Part shown: in pieces, positions 1 through 11,669 of the stretch
Numbering within the stretch: the first letter of the stretch is position 1
Layout: every line of letters begins with the position of its first letter
Assembly: GCF_954871325.1 (NCBI RefSeq)
Contig: NC_088777.1
Location: 28,187,366-28,251,365 of the forward strand
Origin: Gordionus sp. m RMFG-2023
Taxonomy: Eukaryota > Nematomorpha > Gordioida > Chordodea > Parachordodidae
DNA length: 64,000 nt
Direction: 5' to 3'
Notes under the pieces: model-generated
The model's input: only the letters and a program-made list of their open reading frames with translations
Database searches by the model: none
Told to the model about the DNA's origin: nothing
Made by a program: the position numbers and the translations under genes

Positions 1-540
1 TATTGAGAATTTTTTAATTTGTTTTAATGATTTAAAAGAAATTGTATTTTATTATACAATCTTAATTAGGAGTTATTGTGTTTGGCAAACTTTTCTATAG
101 ATATTCCCCATTTTTTTATTAGTTATCCTCATTTTTTTATATAATTTGTTTGAGAAAACAAATTGTTTACCAGTTTCTTTTGCATTTTTTTCCTCGGCTA
201 TTAATTTATATAAAACATTGTTTATTATTTTTCTCACGAACAAAAAGTCATTTGAAACTAGTCCAAGCCAGATAATTATTGCGGGAACAAAAGGTTTATT
301 TTTGACCAACTCTTGGTATTTGTATACGTGATAATATGTAATTTGTTTTTATCTTTTTTATATTTTACATCAAATTTTTTATTGGAAAAATTACTACTTC
401 GAATAAATTATATTGATTGTTTGATTCGAATAAATAAATCTTTAATTCCGATAAAAAAATATATTGTTTGCTTGATTTTTTTTTTACCCAAAATAAAACT
501 CCAAATACCGTTGATCGGCCCTGTGCCATCCCCAGAATAG
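1..540. other. AT-rich spacer, no recognised gene
   Basis: AT-rich sequence. A 78-codon open frame on the minus strand (73-309) reads as a basic, lysine- and asparagine-rich peptide that I do not recognise. A plus-strand frame (146-331) overlaps it and is probably incidental. No splice context, repeats or terminal repeats are clear. Confidence 0.4.
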
Positions 541-542
541 GT

Positions 543-710
543 AAATTAAAATCCCCACTAAGCCTTCGGTATGAAGCAAATCCGTTCCTTTTAATTTAAA
601 ATCCGCACTAATCGTGCGGTGGGGAGCAATCCCTTCATTTATTTTCAATTTTATTTAGGGTTAAAATTCGCACGAATCCTGATGTGCGGACCAATTCGTT
701 CCTTTGTTGT
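543..710. repeat. three imperfect direct repeats of about 55-60 bp
   Basis: Three degenerate units share the pattern AAATCC-CACTAA, a GC-richer block around GTGCGGTG, and GCAATCC-TTC near the end. They start at about 545, 594 and 662. The units are GC-richer than their surroundings and have diverged a good deal. Confidence 0.5.
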
Positions 711-780
711 ATTTTAAATTAGGAAAAATTGGCACTTATACTGCAGGGCGGCAGTTGCCGCCACGGTTCAGTGAAGATTC

Positions 781-1460
781 TTTACCTTTGTTTTGTTTTT
801 GTAGATATTAGTACGATGGCCAAAATCCCCACCAAATCGGGTCCCCCAACCCCCTTCCCCGAATCCCGGACTTCTGAACTCAGTTGATCACTCCTCCACA
901 CCATCGTCAATCCGTCTACAGTCGCGGCTCAGTATACTTCAGGAGTCATTAACAAAAACTAATAAATACGTTAAATAACACGTCTATTTGTGGCTTTTAC
1001 GCATCTGATAGTGAAGTGTTAATAAAGGACATCTTTCAGGAGTCCAGGAAAGATATCGCAATATTCACAAAATGGCTATTGAACACTGCTATGCACATAA
1101 ACTCAATTTTGTCTTTGTCTCTGACTGCAAATCATCGCCTCCTTCAACAAAACTTTTTAATAAAGCTGGCATTTATGCCTTATTTTCAAATTCTGTTATC
1201 CATCTTAATAAATTTAATGATTGAATTTAAAATTAGGTTTTGATGTAATAAAATTGATATTTTGGGTTCTACAAGGTGGGGATCGCATATTAGAACTATA
1301 GTTGTTGTAAAAATGGCATTGCCTGCAATCATTTTTTTTATCTCGAATGGGATTTTATATATATATATTTTTTTTTAAACTTTATTATTTATTCATAATC
1401 ATTAAATTACAGAGGATTAAAATATATATATTAAAATGGATATATTAAAAATTAAATATA
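781..1460. other. spacer, nothing recognised
   Basis: A GC-richer patch at about 830-945 stands out but its six frames gave no recognisable protein. The 75-codon frame at 1016-1243 is hydrophobic and unrecognised. A (TA)n tract lies near 1355. Confidence 0.35.
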
Positions 1461-1468
1461 AAAATAAA

Positions 1469-1552
1469 TATATAATCTATGAAGACATTAAAAAGGACTA
1501 TAAAAAATATATATATATAATCTATGAAGACATTAAAAAGGACTATAAAAAA
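1469..1552. repeat. tandem duplication of about 40 bp
   Basis: The block containing CTATGAAGACATTAAAAAGG occurs twice in a row with near-perfect identity, separated by a TA-rich joint. Confidence 0.75.
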
Positions 1553-1584
1553 AATACATATATTTTAAAAAAGGGGGGTATATA

Positions 1585-1692
1585 TCATCCAAGAGAAGAG
1601 TAAATACTTAAAAAATTAGACCGGCAAATTTTCAGGGAAATCTGCTGGCGAAGGTAAAATCCTTCGTTGGGGTCCCCTGAGATCTGTCTCAT
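1585..1692 (-). pseudogene. C-terminal scrap of a non-LTR reverse transcriptase ORF
   Basis: An open stretch of 35 codons plus stop reads through GDPNEGFYLRQQISLK and CRSNFLSIYSS. It matches the C-terminal part of a longer fragment of the same family at 31842-32105 (DPNEGYYLRQRLTLN). Conservation of DPNEG-x-YLRQ and SNxLS between two separate loci shows that this was coding sequence. The family resembles the region downstream of the RT domain in animal LINEs, which is inference from sequence character. Nothing upstream of 1692 continues the frame, so this is a severely truncated copy. It is too short for ordinary gene callers. Confidence 0.6.
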
Positions 1693-1699
1693 TTTTTTT

Positions 1700-2690
1700 C
1701 CTATGATTTTAATGAAATTGAGGGCCTCGTTTCTAAATATTTTATAATTTGATACAATTATTATTTATGTGTTTGTATTTCAAAAATTATTAGCAATGTG
1801 TTCAAATATCTCTAGTTTTTTGCAAAAATCCGATTTGGATATTTTCTTATACCTTATTACCTTACTAAAATCAGTATCTTAATCTATATATCTTCTTATT
1901 AAATATCTTAATCTTGTATATAATTATATTTATAATTAGCACTTTAAATAACAAATTTTATTCCATGATTTTTAATAAAATATTTTTATAATTTTACATA
2001 AAAAAACTAATCTATCATCGAAAAAAATAAAATTCTGTTATTTTTATTATAATATTTTTTAATTTTCAACCAATCAACAATATACAATATTATTGATTGA
2101 TATAATATATTTAAAACATCTAAATTACAAATACTGAGACAGCTGGGTTGGCTATAGTTGAGTCTATTATAATTTCTCTGTCAAATTAAAGAAATGGAAC
2201 TTGTTTTTCTTTATTATTTACTGAAGCAAATAAATTTTATGTTTTATATAATATAAAAATAACAAATAAAAGAACGAAATTACGTTCTATTGAATGACCA
2301 TCTTCAAATAGATGGCGTCGTTTTTGCTAATTTTTCTGATCAAGCGAATTTTTTTTAGAAATGTCATGTCTTTTATCCAATGTTGAATATTTTGATAAAT
2401 CAAATATATTTTTCTAAAAAAACGCGGATATATTAAAGGCTATGAGCCTTTTCATTCTTTCTCCCCCATATTTTAAATACTATGTTATTAAACTATTTAT
2501 CTTACATTATGATCTTTTGGTCTAATGGAAGAATACGCAATTAGGTTCATATTTTAACTTACAATCAGAAATACGAATTGATTTGCAAACTATTTATATA
2601 TTTGCCAAAATTGACATTCAAAAATATATTCCCTCGCATATTTAAATGCCTTAAAATTGTTTTAACTATACTCTTTAAAATGAATCTAGG
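1700..2690. other. AT-rich spacer
   Basis: Long AT-rich stretch with no convincing frame. A phrase resembling the insect-repeat motif GATGGCG occurs at about 2310. No terminal repeats were found. Confidence 0.35.
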
Positions 2691-2693
2691 AAA

Positions 2694-2905
2694 ATAATTT
2701 CCCGGAAAAAAATCCTCGGAAAAAAAATTCCCCGGAAGATTACTCCTCGGAAAAAAATCTCCAGGAAAATAATTCCATGGAAAAAAATTCCCATAGAAAA
2801 TAATTCCCCGAAAAAAATTCCCCATTTTTTAAATCCTATAAAATATTAAATTATTTTTATAAAATTAACAATATAGGAAAAAATATCCCCGGAAAAAAAA
2901 TCCCT
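2694..2905. repeat. minisatellite of GGAAAA(A)TTCCCC-type units
   Basis: A run of imperfect 14-19 bp units built on GGAAAAAAATTCCCC, itself nearly palindromic, so both strands read alike. The protein-like frame across it on the minus strand (repeated GNFFP) is a by-product of the repeat. Confidence 0.8.
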
Positions 2906-2978
2906 AAAATATTTTTTGAGAAAATGGTCAAAAATTTCTTTAAAATTTTTCCAAATAAAAATTTTCAAAATAAAATAG

Positions 2979-5474
2979 CAGTGACCCCTACACTTTTTGA
3001 GGGATAGAAGCAGAATACCCCCCTAAAGTACCCCCCCCCCCCCCCCCCCCATTGTAAATTATTTTTTGACACCAATAAATTTCAAAAATAATTTTTATTG
3101 CATCAATATTTATTATAATATAAATATAATGTAAAAAATATATGCTTTAAAAATATTATTTTTAAATTAAAAATTTAGATAAATTAGGGGAAAAGAAAGC
3201 AAAAGAATTTATAATTTTATCAATATTTAATTGTTTAAATAAATTATTTTCCATTGATAAAATGGTTAAATTATTAGGATCTTTCATGACACTACGAAGT
3301 CTTGTTTTAATTAGTTTAATTTTACTCATGACCCTTTCGGCAGTACATGATGTAGTAGGAATAGTTAATAAATATTTATATAAATTGTTAAATTTGGGAA
3401 AGCAGAAAAATTTATAAGCAGATGATAAGGTAAAATAAATGAATAGTTTCTCCAGTCTGAATCATTCATCTCAGAATTATTATCATCATCAGAAGAAGCT
3501 AAATAATGTATTAGTAAAAATATATAAATTTACAATTCTCAGAATCTGACAAATCTTCTTTAACCTCTAGGTCACGAGTAATAATTACGTCCCCCGTTTT
3601 AGCCATTTTATAAATATTTCTAAACATCAACATTTCCTCAAAAACTTGACTTGTATTTAATTGATAAAATTCACAGATATCCTTGATATCATCTTTAACA
3701 ATTGCCTTTTCCGCCATTCCCTTTGGGGTAAAAAATGATGTTTGACTCAAAAATTTTATCGATTCATCGTTAAATCTTTCACTAAACTGCATAATAATTA
3801 AATCAAGTGCAGCATAAAACACACTGATTTTGAAGCTAAAATAAAATATTATATTTAATGATGAAAGTATATATATATATCTCCTTTTTGGATTAAAATG
3901 TTTGAAGTCTTGAACTTTCAAAATCAAAAGGTAAATTTCTCTTCTTCATAAAATCTTGGGCCTTTGAAAAGACATCCAAAAATTCAGTGTTATTATCTAT
4001 TTTAGGATTATAAAATAATAAAAGATAATAATTTAAATTATACTTCTCATATTAATCAGGCAATCTTTTACCAATTGAATTTGATTTATTGCAAACCCTA
4101 TATCCTTCGAAATGGTTTGCAATTTTGTACAAGCCAAGCTTGTTATCAACAATATTTTATCCAAAACACATAGTGATAAAATTAAATAAAATTTTTCTAT
4201 TTTATAGACTATAGCACTAGCCATAGTGGAAGTGGCAGGATCTTCAGAATCCTTTAAATTTGCCAAAGCTGCCCTCAAAGCATCATAAAGTAGGAAAAAA
4301 ATTACAATCGCCTTATATGATGTTAGCCAGCTTCTATAAATATAAAATAAACATTATATATCGAAACAATTAAGATAATATTACCGAGTGGTATTCTTGA
4401 TTCGTAAAAATCTATGTGATTTTGTCAGTAAATCACTCTGACATGTTTTGAGTACTTCATATCTTTTAACACCATTAAAATATACGTAAATTTCGTCTAA
4501 TATTCCCAAGACATTTCGCAGCTCTTTTACTGATTGACATTATTGAACAACTATTAAATTTAATCGATGACAATAGCACCAAATAAAAGCTGCCTTATCA
4601 AAGCCTGCATTCCATTAATTCTTCCACTCATGTTTGAGGCGCCATCATAGCTTTGCCCCACTAGGAATTCGAGGGGTAGATTCATGGAGCCAAGCTTGGA
4701 TATTATATTCTTTTTAATATCGAGGCCAGTTGTATTTCCCGTACAATAAATGTCTATCAGCCTTTCAACGGGCTTAGGTGTCTCGCTATTTTCAACATAT
4801 CTCACTATCAAAGCTATTGCTTCTGATTTCGATACATCATATGTGCCATCAACTATAATTGAATAGCACCTGTTGAATTCAATCTCCTTTTTAATTTTTT
4901 TTATAACCATATTTTTCATGGTTTCAATAAGAATATTTATGTTATTATATGATAACAGATTTGAATATAATTTAGATTTTAATCCCTTAATTTTTTTCTC
5001 ACTTCTTCTTTCTTCATTATCTTGTATATACATTTTAAGAACAGGCTCAAATAAGTTTAATAAGGCTCATCATATTGCCATCTTGTTGCCTGTTCCCCCA
5101 GAAGGCTTGATTGCGAGATAAGCATTTATATTTTTTTGGTTAATATTTTTTGGCATATTTTGACAATGATCTAAAAATTATAAATGATTATATATAAGAT
5201 TTAATATTTAAATTTTTACTATTCCCTTTGATAAAATTTTAATTTTGCGCCAAATCTTGAAAGTGGAAAAATAATTTTATGATAAGAAATAACGGATAAC
5301 AAACTAATTTGCTAAACATCGACCATAAAAATTTTTAAAAAAATAAAATAAAAAAATTTTTTTTAAAAAAATTTTAAAAATTTAAAAAAAAAAAAAAAAA
5401 AATAAGTACCCCCATAGAAATTTATAGAAGCAGTTGCTTCGGACCCCCCCCCCCCCCCGTTGTAGGGGTCACTG
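2979..5474 (-). mobile_element. hAT DNA transposon, DUF4371 type, 2.5 kb, 8-bp TSD
   Basis: Terminal inverted repeats begin CAGTGACCCCTAC on both ends (2979 inward, 5474 inward). An exact 8-bp target-site duplication TAAAATAG flanks it at 2971-2978 and 5475-5482. A 19-20 bp C run lies about 50 bp inside the left end and a C run of about 15 bp lies close to the right end. The transposase lies on the minus strand and is broken. A second copy of the same family, in the other orientation, lies at 39883-42145. The intact TSD points to a fairly recent insertion, although the coding part had decayed or was already defective. Confidence 0.92.
3220..5050 (-). pseudogene. hAT transposase, DUF4371 plus hATC dimerisation domain, broken
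   Basis: The transposase would cut and rejoin the element at its ends. The best preserved block (4560-5033) contains the DUF4371 core: IIVDGTYDVSKSEAIALIV, then DIKKNIISKLGSMNLPLEF and GQSYDGASNMSG, the usual context of the second catalytic Asp. Middle segments follow at 4033-4278 and 3511-3927. The hATC dimerisation region is readable at about 3240-3400 as IPTTSCTAERVMSKIKLIK followed by TRLRS. These blocks lie in order on the minus strand but in more than one frame with intervening stops, so the gene is dead. The N-terminal zinc finger expected upstream is not recognisable. Compared with the usual 600-800 residues for this family, about 600 codons' worth of sequence remains. Confidence 0.85.
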
Positions 5475-5658
5475 TAAAATAGTACTTGTGATTAATATTA
5501 AACCTAATAAAAACTTAAATTATTAATTAATACTAATAAATATAATGTAATGTTATGGACTTATCCCGAACCCAGGTTTAGTGAAAATTAAATAAAGCAA
5601 TATTTATAAAATAAACGAATTGGATACCTAGTCTCTCTGATATTATGCAAAATATTAT

Positions 5659-5890
5659 GGCCAGCTCAGATTTTTTATTTTGGCCCGGATTTAAAAATTA
5701 CCTAATCTCTGTAATATTAAGCTAAATATTATTATAAGTTAAGTAATGATAATGGCCAGCTCAGATTTTTTATTTTGGCCCGGATTTATGAATTTAAAAA
5801 TTACCTAATCTCTGTAATATTAAGCTAAATATTATTATAAGTTAAGTAATGATAATGGCCAGCTCTGATTTTTTATTTTGGCCCGGCATA
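5659..5890. repeat. three tandem copies of about 75-115 bp
   Basis: The phrase GGCCAGCTCAGATTTTTTAT followed by TTTTGGCCCGGATTT recurs three times, with a shared segment TTACCTAATCTCTGTAATAT between copies. The second and third units are almost identical, so the amplification is recent. It ends at about 5890 in a variant GGCCCGGCATAAATTC. Confidence 0.8.
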
Positions 5891-5899
5891 AATTCATAT

Positions 5900-6560
5900 C
5901 ATTTTTTGACCCGGATCTGCTCTGCACTATTTAATTAAATAGAAATGTTTTATGTCAAATTCCTTCGAGGATTTGACGTTTTAAATAATAAAACGAAAGT
6001 TAAATAAATCTAGTTCACCTTTACACATTTTCATCAACTTTTAGATATTTATTGAAAATCAAATTTTTACTTTTAAAAAAAAATTATTTTCACACAAATT
6101 TTAATCATTTTTTTTAGAAATATATTAAAAATTTAAATATCAGTTGGAGATAAGAGGCTTTTCACAATTTACTAACTCTTAAATAGCGCCCTTTTTTGTT
6201 TTTATAAGGATAAGCTATTAAATAATATAATTATGAATTCTGTGGCGAAATAGAAAATTTGCTCCCCTCTATTTGATAAAAATTATTTTACTGAAGTATT
6301 TACCTACTTTAAGAATTTAACTGACTGAATACAAAATCAATATAAAACTTGCAAAATTATATTTTTTACTGCCCAATTTTAATTAAATACTGCCAAAAGT
6401 AATAAAAAATTCTGACCATTTTAATCAAAATACATCCAGAGGTGATTATCATCAGTGAGTATTATATTTTTCGGATCTAACAATTATTATTTTGCTTATG
6501 AATTTTTTTTTAAATTTACAGAAAAGAAATAATTATAATTTTATTAAATGATAAATGGAA
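5900..6560. other. AT-rich spacer merging into a dispersed repeat
   Basis: No gene seen. From about 6433 onward the sequence aligns by eye with 47505-47640, leading in both places into the same MULE-type fragment, so it is the downstream part of a mobile element present twice in the window. Confidence 0.45.
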
Positions 6561-6572
6561 TAATAAATTATA

Positions 6573-6930
6573 TTATTCAAATGAAACAATTTTAGAACGT
6601 ATATGTTCTCCAATTGAAGAGAGAAAATTAAGCAAGCCTTTCTCTCTTCTAAAAAAATCAATACATAAATTTTTTTTAAATATTTTGTTTCGTTGCATAA
6701 CGACGATTTTTTTGGGAGTGTATGTCCCAATACTCCATTGGCCGATTTTGCCCACGCCGACGGCTATTTCCATCCTCATTTTTTCGATTAGTTCCCATAT
6801 CTTAAGTTTTTTATGGCCTATAATATGCTGAAATCGATTATTCCATCCTTCACATACATTGTTTGTTCGATTTTCCCCATCAATCGTAACATTAATTTTT
6901 TTCAGCGTTTTGTAAAGTTCTTGAGGTGTA
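6573..6930 (-). pseudogene. C-terminal part of a MULE/FLYWCH-type transposase
   Basis: The minus strand is open from about 6930 down to 6573. It includes ENRTNNVCEGWNNRFQHIIG, HKKLKIWELIEKM and a tail MEIAVGVGKIGQWS. The R-TNN-CE-W-RF--I-GH-H/K-K-W-LIE pattern is the conserved end of animal MULE-type transposases often annotated as FLYWCH or MULE transposase-domain proteins. There is no start codon at its 5' end and no catalytic DDE part, so it is a remnant. The hobo-like hAT at 7163 lies just upstream. A diverged second copy of this tail sits at 47640-47965. Confidence 0.65.
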
Positions 6931-7194
6931 AGCTATTGGAAATTCGTTATATCATATTTTTTCATGAGTACAGCTCCAAATTTTTAGTTAGATGCTCCTG
7001 TTTCTATATTAACTCAAGGTCCATTTTATATAACTGCATAGTATTTTGTTCTGTTACTATTCCGAATAACATGAAAGCGATTACAAAAATAGCACGGTAT
7101 TTTATTTTGGAATGGCAAATTAATCATTCCGTACTGAGTTTTACATATATTGTATACGGGACTAGAGAACTGCAAAGTAATTTTTTCGCAACCC

Positions 7195-7285
7195 GAGCCC
7201 GACCCGAGCCCGAATTTAAAATTTTTTTGTCCGAGCCCGACCCGAGCACACATTTTTTAGTCCAACCCGACCCGAGCCCGACCCC
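7195..7285. promoter_or_regulatory. left subterminal GC-rich repeats of the hobo-like hAT
   Basis: Repeated ACCCGAGCCCGACCCGAGCC blocks separated by AT-rich phrases. They mirror the array at the other end. Probable transposase-binding sites, by analogy with other hAT elements. Confidence 0.7.
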
Positions 7286-7568
7286 AATAAAATTTTGCAA
7301 TTTAAGTTTTAATATTATAATAACCAAAAAAAATTTATGTGTATTTATTCAGTTCAGCCACCTTAAATAAAAGTTTATTTGACGGCCATAATCTATTCAA
7401 GATATATATTAAGTTGCATTTTATTAAATTTGTAAAAAATATTATAAAACGATTAATATACAAGCGAATTTAAAAATTATAACGATTATATAATACAATA
7501 AGCATCATTTATGCGAATATAGATATGATATAAAAGTTAATAAATATATAAAAAATATAATGAACATA

Positions 7569-9753
7569 TTATATTATATTGACCTCATCAATATCATTAT
7601 CAAAATTATCACAAAGTGAATAATTATGATATATAAATAAAGAGGCGTCCAGTTTATCTGGCTTTAAACGAGTCCTTCTCTCCTCAAAGGCCCTACCAGC
7701 AGCTGCAAACGCCCTTTCACTGCTAGCCGACGAAGCAGGGATAGCCAGGAATTTAAGAGCTAAAATACTTAAATTTGGAAACTCATAATGGTTTGTTTTC
7801 CACCATTTTAAAATATTATCGTCATCAATACATAATTTCGGATCTAGGTATTTTTTTAGCTCGTCAACTTCGGCGCTAGCATCAGAATACGCATTGTCAG
7901 CCTCCCATAGAGAGAAGTCCAAAAACGTATCTACCACCTCTGTAGTTTCTTAAGAAAAAAATATTCATTAATAATATTAAGATATATATTTACTTTATTA
8001 TTTTTTAATAAATAATTTTATTATTAATTTAATAAACCTTTATTTACTACTCTATCGGTTGAGCACGAGTTAGATGGTGAGTTGTTTAAAGACTTTTGCT
8101 CAATCACATCTCTGTTGATTTTCTCTGCATTAATCAACGTGTTGATATGTTGACACAAATCTTTATAATGTTCCCGGGATAACATTTTCATATCCCGAAA
8201 TTTTGGGCACAAAAACGTCGAAATTTGGTGGAATAAATCTATTTTAAATTTATCCACCAATATTTCCCGGCATCTTAATGAAAGCTGGTTTAGCTGATAG
8301 TTTAAGCTAGGATTAGCTAAAAAAACTCAATATTTTATGATAACATAAAATAACTTTGTAAATAGCAGGTTTTAAATCACTCTCAAGTTCATCACTCGCA
8401 ATTTTAAAAGGCGTCAGAAACTTGATCAGATCCTTCATCATTTCAAAATGAATATTTTCAAGTCTAATCGACTCTCCTCTGGAATTGAGGATTTCCAATA
8501 TGTCATTAAATTGATTAAAGATCGATTCAATCATATTCTACCTACTATTCCACGTTTCAACACACATGTGGAGAGTTTTATCGAGGCGATTAACTAATCT
8601 AAAATGTAATGATATATTTTAATAAAAAGTTAATTTAACATACCCACTCTGTTTCATATACGTTACTAAACTTTTACAGTCATTAAAACATTGATTTATC
8701 TCCGAACAAGATTCAATATTTTTGTTATCAAAAGTATTTCTCAATACTGTATTTAATAGATGAGAAGCACAATTTAAACGCTTATGATTTTCAAAAGCTT
8801 TAATCATATTAGCTCCTTGGTCGGTAATAATTGGAATTTCCGATAAATAGGCCCTGCTGTATCCTGATACAAAGAATACATGGATTTTTATAAATATTTT
8901 TAATGAAATCAATACCTAACAAGGTGAAATTTCTAATAATTTCCTTTTTGATATTATCCCCTGTCTTTTTTTCCTCTTCAAATTTGCATGTAAACAATAC
9001 AATTTTATTTAGTTTCCAGGAATCATTTATAAAATGAATTGTTAGAGTTACATATGATATTTTTTTATAATCATCAGTCCAAAGGTCTGTGGTGGCTATA
9101 AAAAATTATTAATAATTTAACCATATTTTCATAAATTTGTTACCAGCACATCGACCCTTTTTCATATATAAGTTTAATATAGGAAATAATTTATTGCGGA
9201 TACCATCAGCAGTATCTACTAAATTTCTAGAAATTGTCGTAGGATTTGGAATGATGCTTTTAACATCAATATTTCCATATATTGAACCAATTTTGGCAAA
9301 ATATTGGCAGCAATCAACAAAGCCTTCCCCATGAATTGTATCAAATGATCTCAAATCACGTCCACAAAACATAGTAAGCACCTTTGTTCACTCTTTTTTC
9401 AATTTTGTACAACTTTTGAGTTTTTTCGGATCAGTACCAAAAAGACTATCAATTGTCTTTTTACTCTCTGCTGTTGTACTTGTATTTGTATATACACATT
9501 TGTGTCTTTTAAGTTGATTTGTGCCTAAAATAATTTAATAAGATCATATTTTATGTATAAATATCTAACCTGTTGTTATTGAATTATATACATAAATAAA
9601 TTTGCATATAATACAAATGACAATTAAGCTTTTCTTTATTTTCATCATATATAAATGAAAATTTCTTCCATACATCGGATTTTCCATTAAGATTCTCCCT
9701 TACTTCATACTCTTTTGTCTTAATCTTTTCACCAATTCTTTTTAATTTTGCAT
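7569..9753 (-). pseudogene. hobo/Ac-like hAT transposase with short introns, lightly damaged
   Basis: Read on the minus strand from the ATG at 9753: an N-terminal part with a BED-finger-like CIICKF...TNQLKRHKC; LTMFCGRDLRSFDTIHGEGF; the core TTDLWTDDYKKISYVTLTIH; ITDQGANMIKAFENH; and a hATC domain IPASSASSERAFAAAGRAFE with ERRTRL near 7650-7750. Four GT-AG introns are visible as frame-restoring gaps: 9525-9569 (45 bp), 9096-9143 (48 bp), 8599-8643 (45 bp) and 7949-8037 (89 bp). Lesions include a frameshift near the BED finger, a TGA shortly before 9381, a TAG near 8535 and a probable one-base shift near 8890. Domain order is complete, so decay is recent. Confidence 0.85.
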
Positions 9754-9839
9754 CCATTGCGATAATTTTTTTAATATGGCTGTGTCTAAAATCTAAAAAA
9801 AATATTTAAAATGACTTTAATCAATTAGATTGAAATAAA

Positions 9840-10130
9840 CAGAGTTGGGCAGTACTGCGAATACTTGTATCTAAGATACATGATACAAGATCCCTTTATA
9901 TCTTGTACTCAGTATATTTTGACATTTTTAATAAGATACTAATATCTGTATCTAAGATCCTTAATTCTGAAAAGAATCTTGTATCTTTTTCATTTTCTTG
10001 ACAAAAGATACAGGTACAGATTCTTTTTAATATTCATGTTTTAAATTTTACATATCACAGTATACATCTTATTTTCTTTGAGAATCTTGTATTAATTTCC
10101 TAATTTTTTTCTGCCATATTTTAAAATATT
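9840..10130. mobile_element. terminus of another hAT-like element (CAGAGTTGGGCAG type)
   Basis: Begins CAGAGTTGGGCAGTACTGCG and continues with repeated GTATCTAAGATACA-like palindromic phrases. The same terminus appears at 30464 (CAGGGTTGGGCAGTATCGCG). I could not find a matching opposite end before 10660, so the right boundary is a guess. It lies upstream of the transposase inside the hobo-like hAT and may be a nested insertion. Confidence 0.5.
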
Positions 10131-10664
10131 GACAACCAAAATTAGCTGGAAAATTTACAACTCATATTAAGGTAGATAGATAAAAAAATAATAATACCAA
10201 AACGAAATAAGTAAAGATTATATTTTATATATAAATGTAACTTAGAATATCATTACCAATTTTATATAATATTTTTTAATTTCTAGGATGATTAACATTT
10301 ATGGTAGTGAAATTTAAATTATAGAAATAAGTTCCCCTGAATCAAATCCCAATCTTAAATTTTATATGGAAATTTTTTAAAACAAATGTTAAAAAAGACA
10401 ATGTATAAGCTAGATAAATAATGAATAAAACTTATCTTTAGTACATAAAATATGTCTTATCTTGTAATTCACGGGAAACACACAATTTAGTGATAAAATA
10501 GTTTGGTATCCGGTTGTTAGGTTTATAAAATAATAATTAATAATGACATGACATATTAATATGATTGACATTTTAATCCTAAAATGTGATAAATATTAAA
10601 TAATATGATTTTATAATTAATATTATAAATTATACTGACTATTTAAGATATTAATATTATTATT

Positions 10665-10775
10665 TATTTTCGGGTCGGGTCGGACAGCTTCTACAGCCCG
10701 AGCCCGAACCCGAGAATTATTTTTTGATGTCCGAGCCCGACCCGAGCCCGAAACTCGGGTCGGGTCGGGCTACGG
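10665..10775. promoter_or_regulatory. right subterminal GC-rich repeats of the hobo-like hAT
   Basis: CGGGTCGGGTCGG, CCCGAGCCCGAACCCGAG and CCCGACCCGAGCCCG are arranged in both orientations just inside the right end, including a potential hairpin between 10730 and 10775. Confidence 0.7.
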
Positions 10776-10808
10776 ACAGCCCATGCACTGCAGTTCTCTA
10801 TACGGGAC

Positions 10809-11426
10809 ATCCGGATATTACTTGAGTAAGAGGATATACTTCAAACGGATATCCTATTTTGGTGGAAACGGCAAGAAAGAGATTTGCCAAAGCTATCAAG
10901 ATTAGCAAGAAAAATATTGGCAATTCCTGCAACTAGTGCTTCTTCTGAACGAGGATTTATCATTGCTGGAAGGATTTTAGAACAAAGAAGAACGTGTTTG
11001 AATTCAGAAAATGTCGATTCATCATTATTTTTTCATTATAATTACATATAATATCAATTTTAAATTTATATTTTTTTCATAAATATTTTATTTGATCAAA
11101 TAAATTGTCATAATTTAAATTGAATATTTATAAATTAATTTCCTAAATTATAAACTTTTTATAGAGGTATAATGCTGAAATATTTTTATTAGATGTTTAA
11201 AAATTAAAAGAATGACCATAATTAAATTTTATAAGCGGGCTTGGGTTAAAATTTTTTATAAATAATGGGCGGGCGGGTAAAAAATTTTAGATTAATGGGC
11301 GGGCGGTTAAGGAATTTTAGACAAATGGGCGGGGCGGGCAGGTATATATTTTTTGAAAACTATGGGCTGGCTTAGCGGGCGGGTTAAATTTTTTTTAAAA
11401 CACTGCCCGCCCAATGCAGACCTTTA
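10809..11426 (+). mobile_element. 3' part of a second Ac/hobo-like hAT
   Basis: Holds a plus-strand hATC domain (10835-11050) followed by subterminal GGGCGGGC-type repeats (11235-11410). The right end is probably ...GCCCAATGCAGACCTTTA at about 11426 (inward reading TAAAGGTCTGCATTGGGC). No matching left end was found to the left of the inserted hobo-like hAT, so the 5' part is missing or was never there. Confidence 0.65.
10835..11050 (+). pseudogene. hATC dimerisation domain of a hAT transposase, fragment
   Basis: Reads ...FWWKRQERDLPKLSRLARK, then ILAIPATSASSERGFIIAG and RILEQRRTCLNSENV, ending in HYNYI and a stop. This is the conserved C-terminal hATC domain that holds hAT transposase subunits together. 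It is distinct in sequence from the domain at 7650-7750 (ERAFAAAG) although of the same superfamily, so it comes from another family. Only this domain is left; the catalytic part is absent. Confidence 0.8.
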
Positions 11427-11554
11427 ATTGGCATTGTTTACAAAATGTCTTATATTTGTTTTACTTTTATTCATATTTTTTACAAAATTTATGTATATAT
11501 GCATAATAAATGGAAAAATAATTCTAATTCAAGGTTAGTAGATTTTAATTAAAA

Positions 11555-11662
11555 AAAAGACTGGGAAAAGCCAGTAAAATGGGAAGTATGGGGGGGGGGC
11601 AAAGCTCCCTAATTTTTTTTAGTTGAGCCCCCTGAGATTGTAAATGTTAGTGACGTCACTGG
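11555..11662. mobile_element. solitary hAT-like end
   Basis: Read inward from 11662 on the minus strand: CCAGTGACGTCACTAAC, then CAATCTCAGGGGGCTCAACT, then a C run at about 11590-11600. The block CAATCTCAGGGGGCTCAACT is also found just inside the left end of the hAT at 54518, so both come from related families. The other end is not seen. Confidence 0.55.
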
Positions 11663-11669
11663 CTATGTA

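Larger units (their letters stand above)
7163..10800 (-). mobile_element. hobo-like hAT transposon, 3.6 kb, 8-bp TSD
   Basis: The terminal inverted repeat is TAGAGAACTGCA at both ends, one base different from the Drosophila hobo terminus CAGAGAACTGCA (established knowledge). An exact 8-bp TSD TACGGGAC flanks it (7155-7162 and 10801-10808). GC-rich subterminal repeats of CCCGA/GCCCGACCCGAGCCCG type occupy 7195-7285 and 10665-10775 and stand out in this AT-rich setting; such arrays are the expected binding sites for hAT transposases. The transposase is on the minus strand. The element has landed inside older hAT or MULE debris, parts of which continue at 10801. Confidence 0.95.

Noticed and set aside
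3030-3050. C homopolymer as an assembly artefact
   Set aside because: Length may well be inaccurate, but similar runs recur at the same relative place in many hAT ends, so presence of the run is real.
6813-7370. 185-codon plus-strand frame
   Set aside because: It crosses the boundary of the hobo-like hAT and is antisense to a recognisable MULE-type tail.
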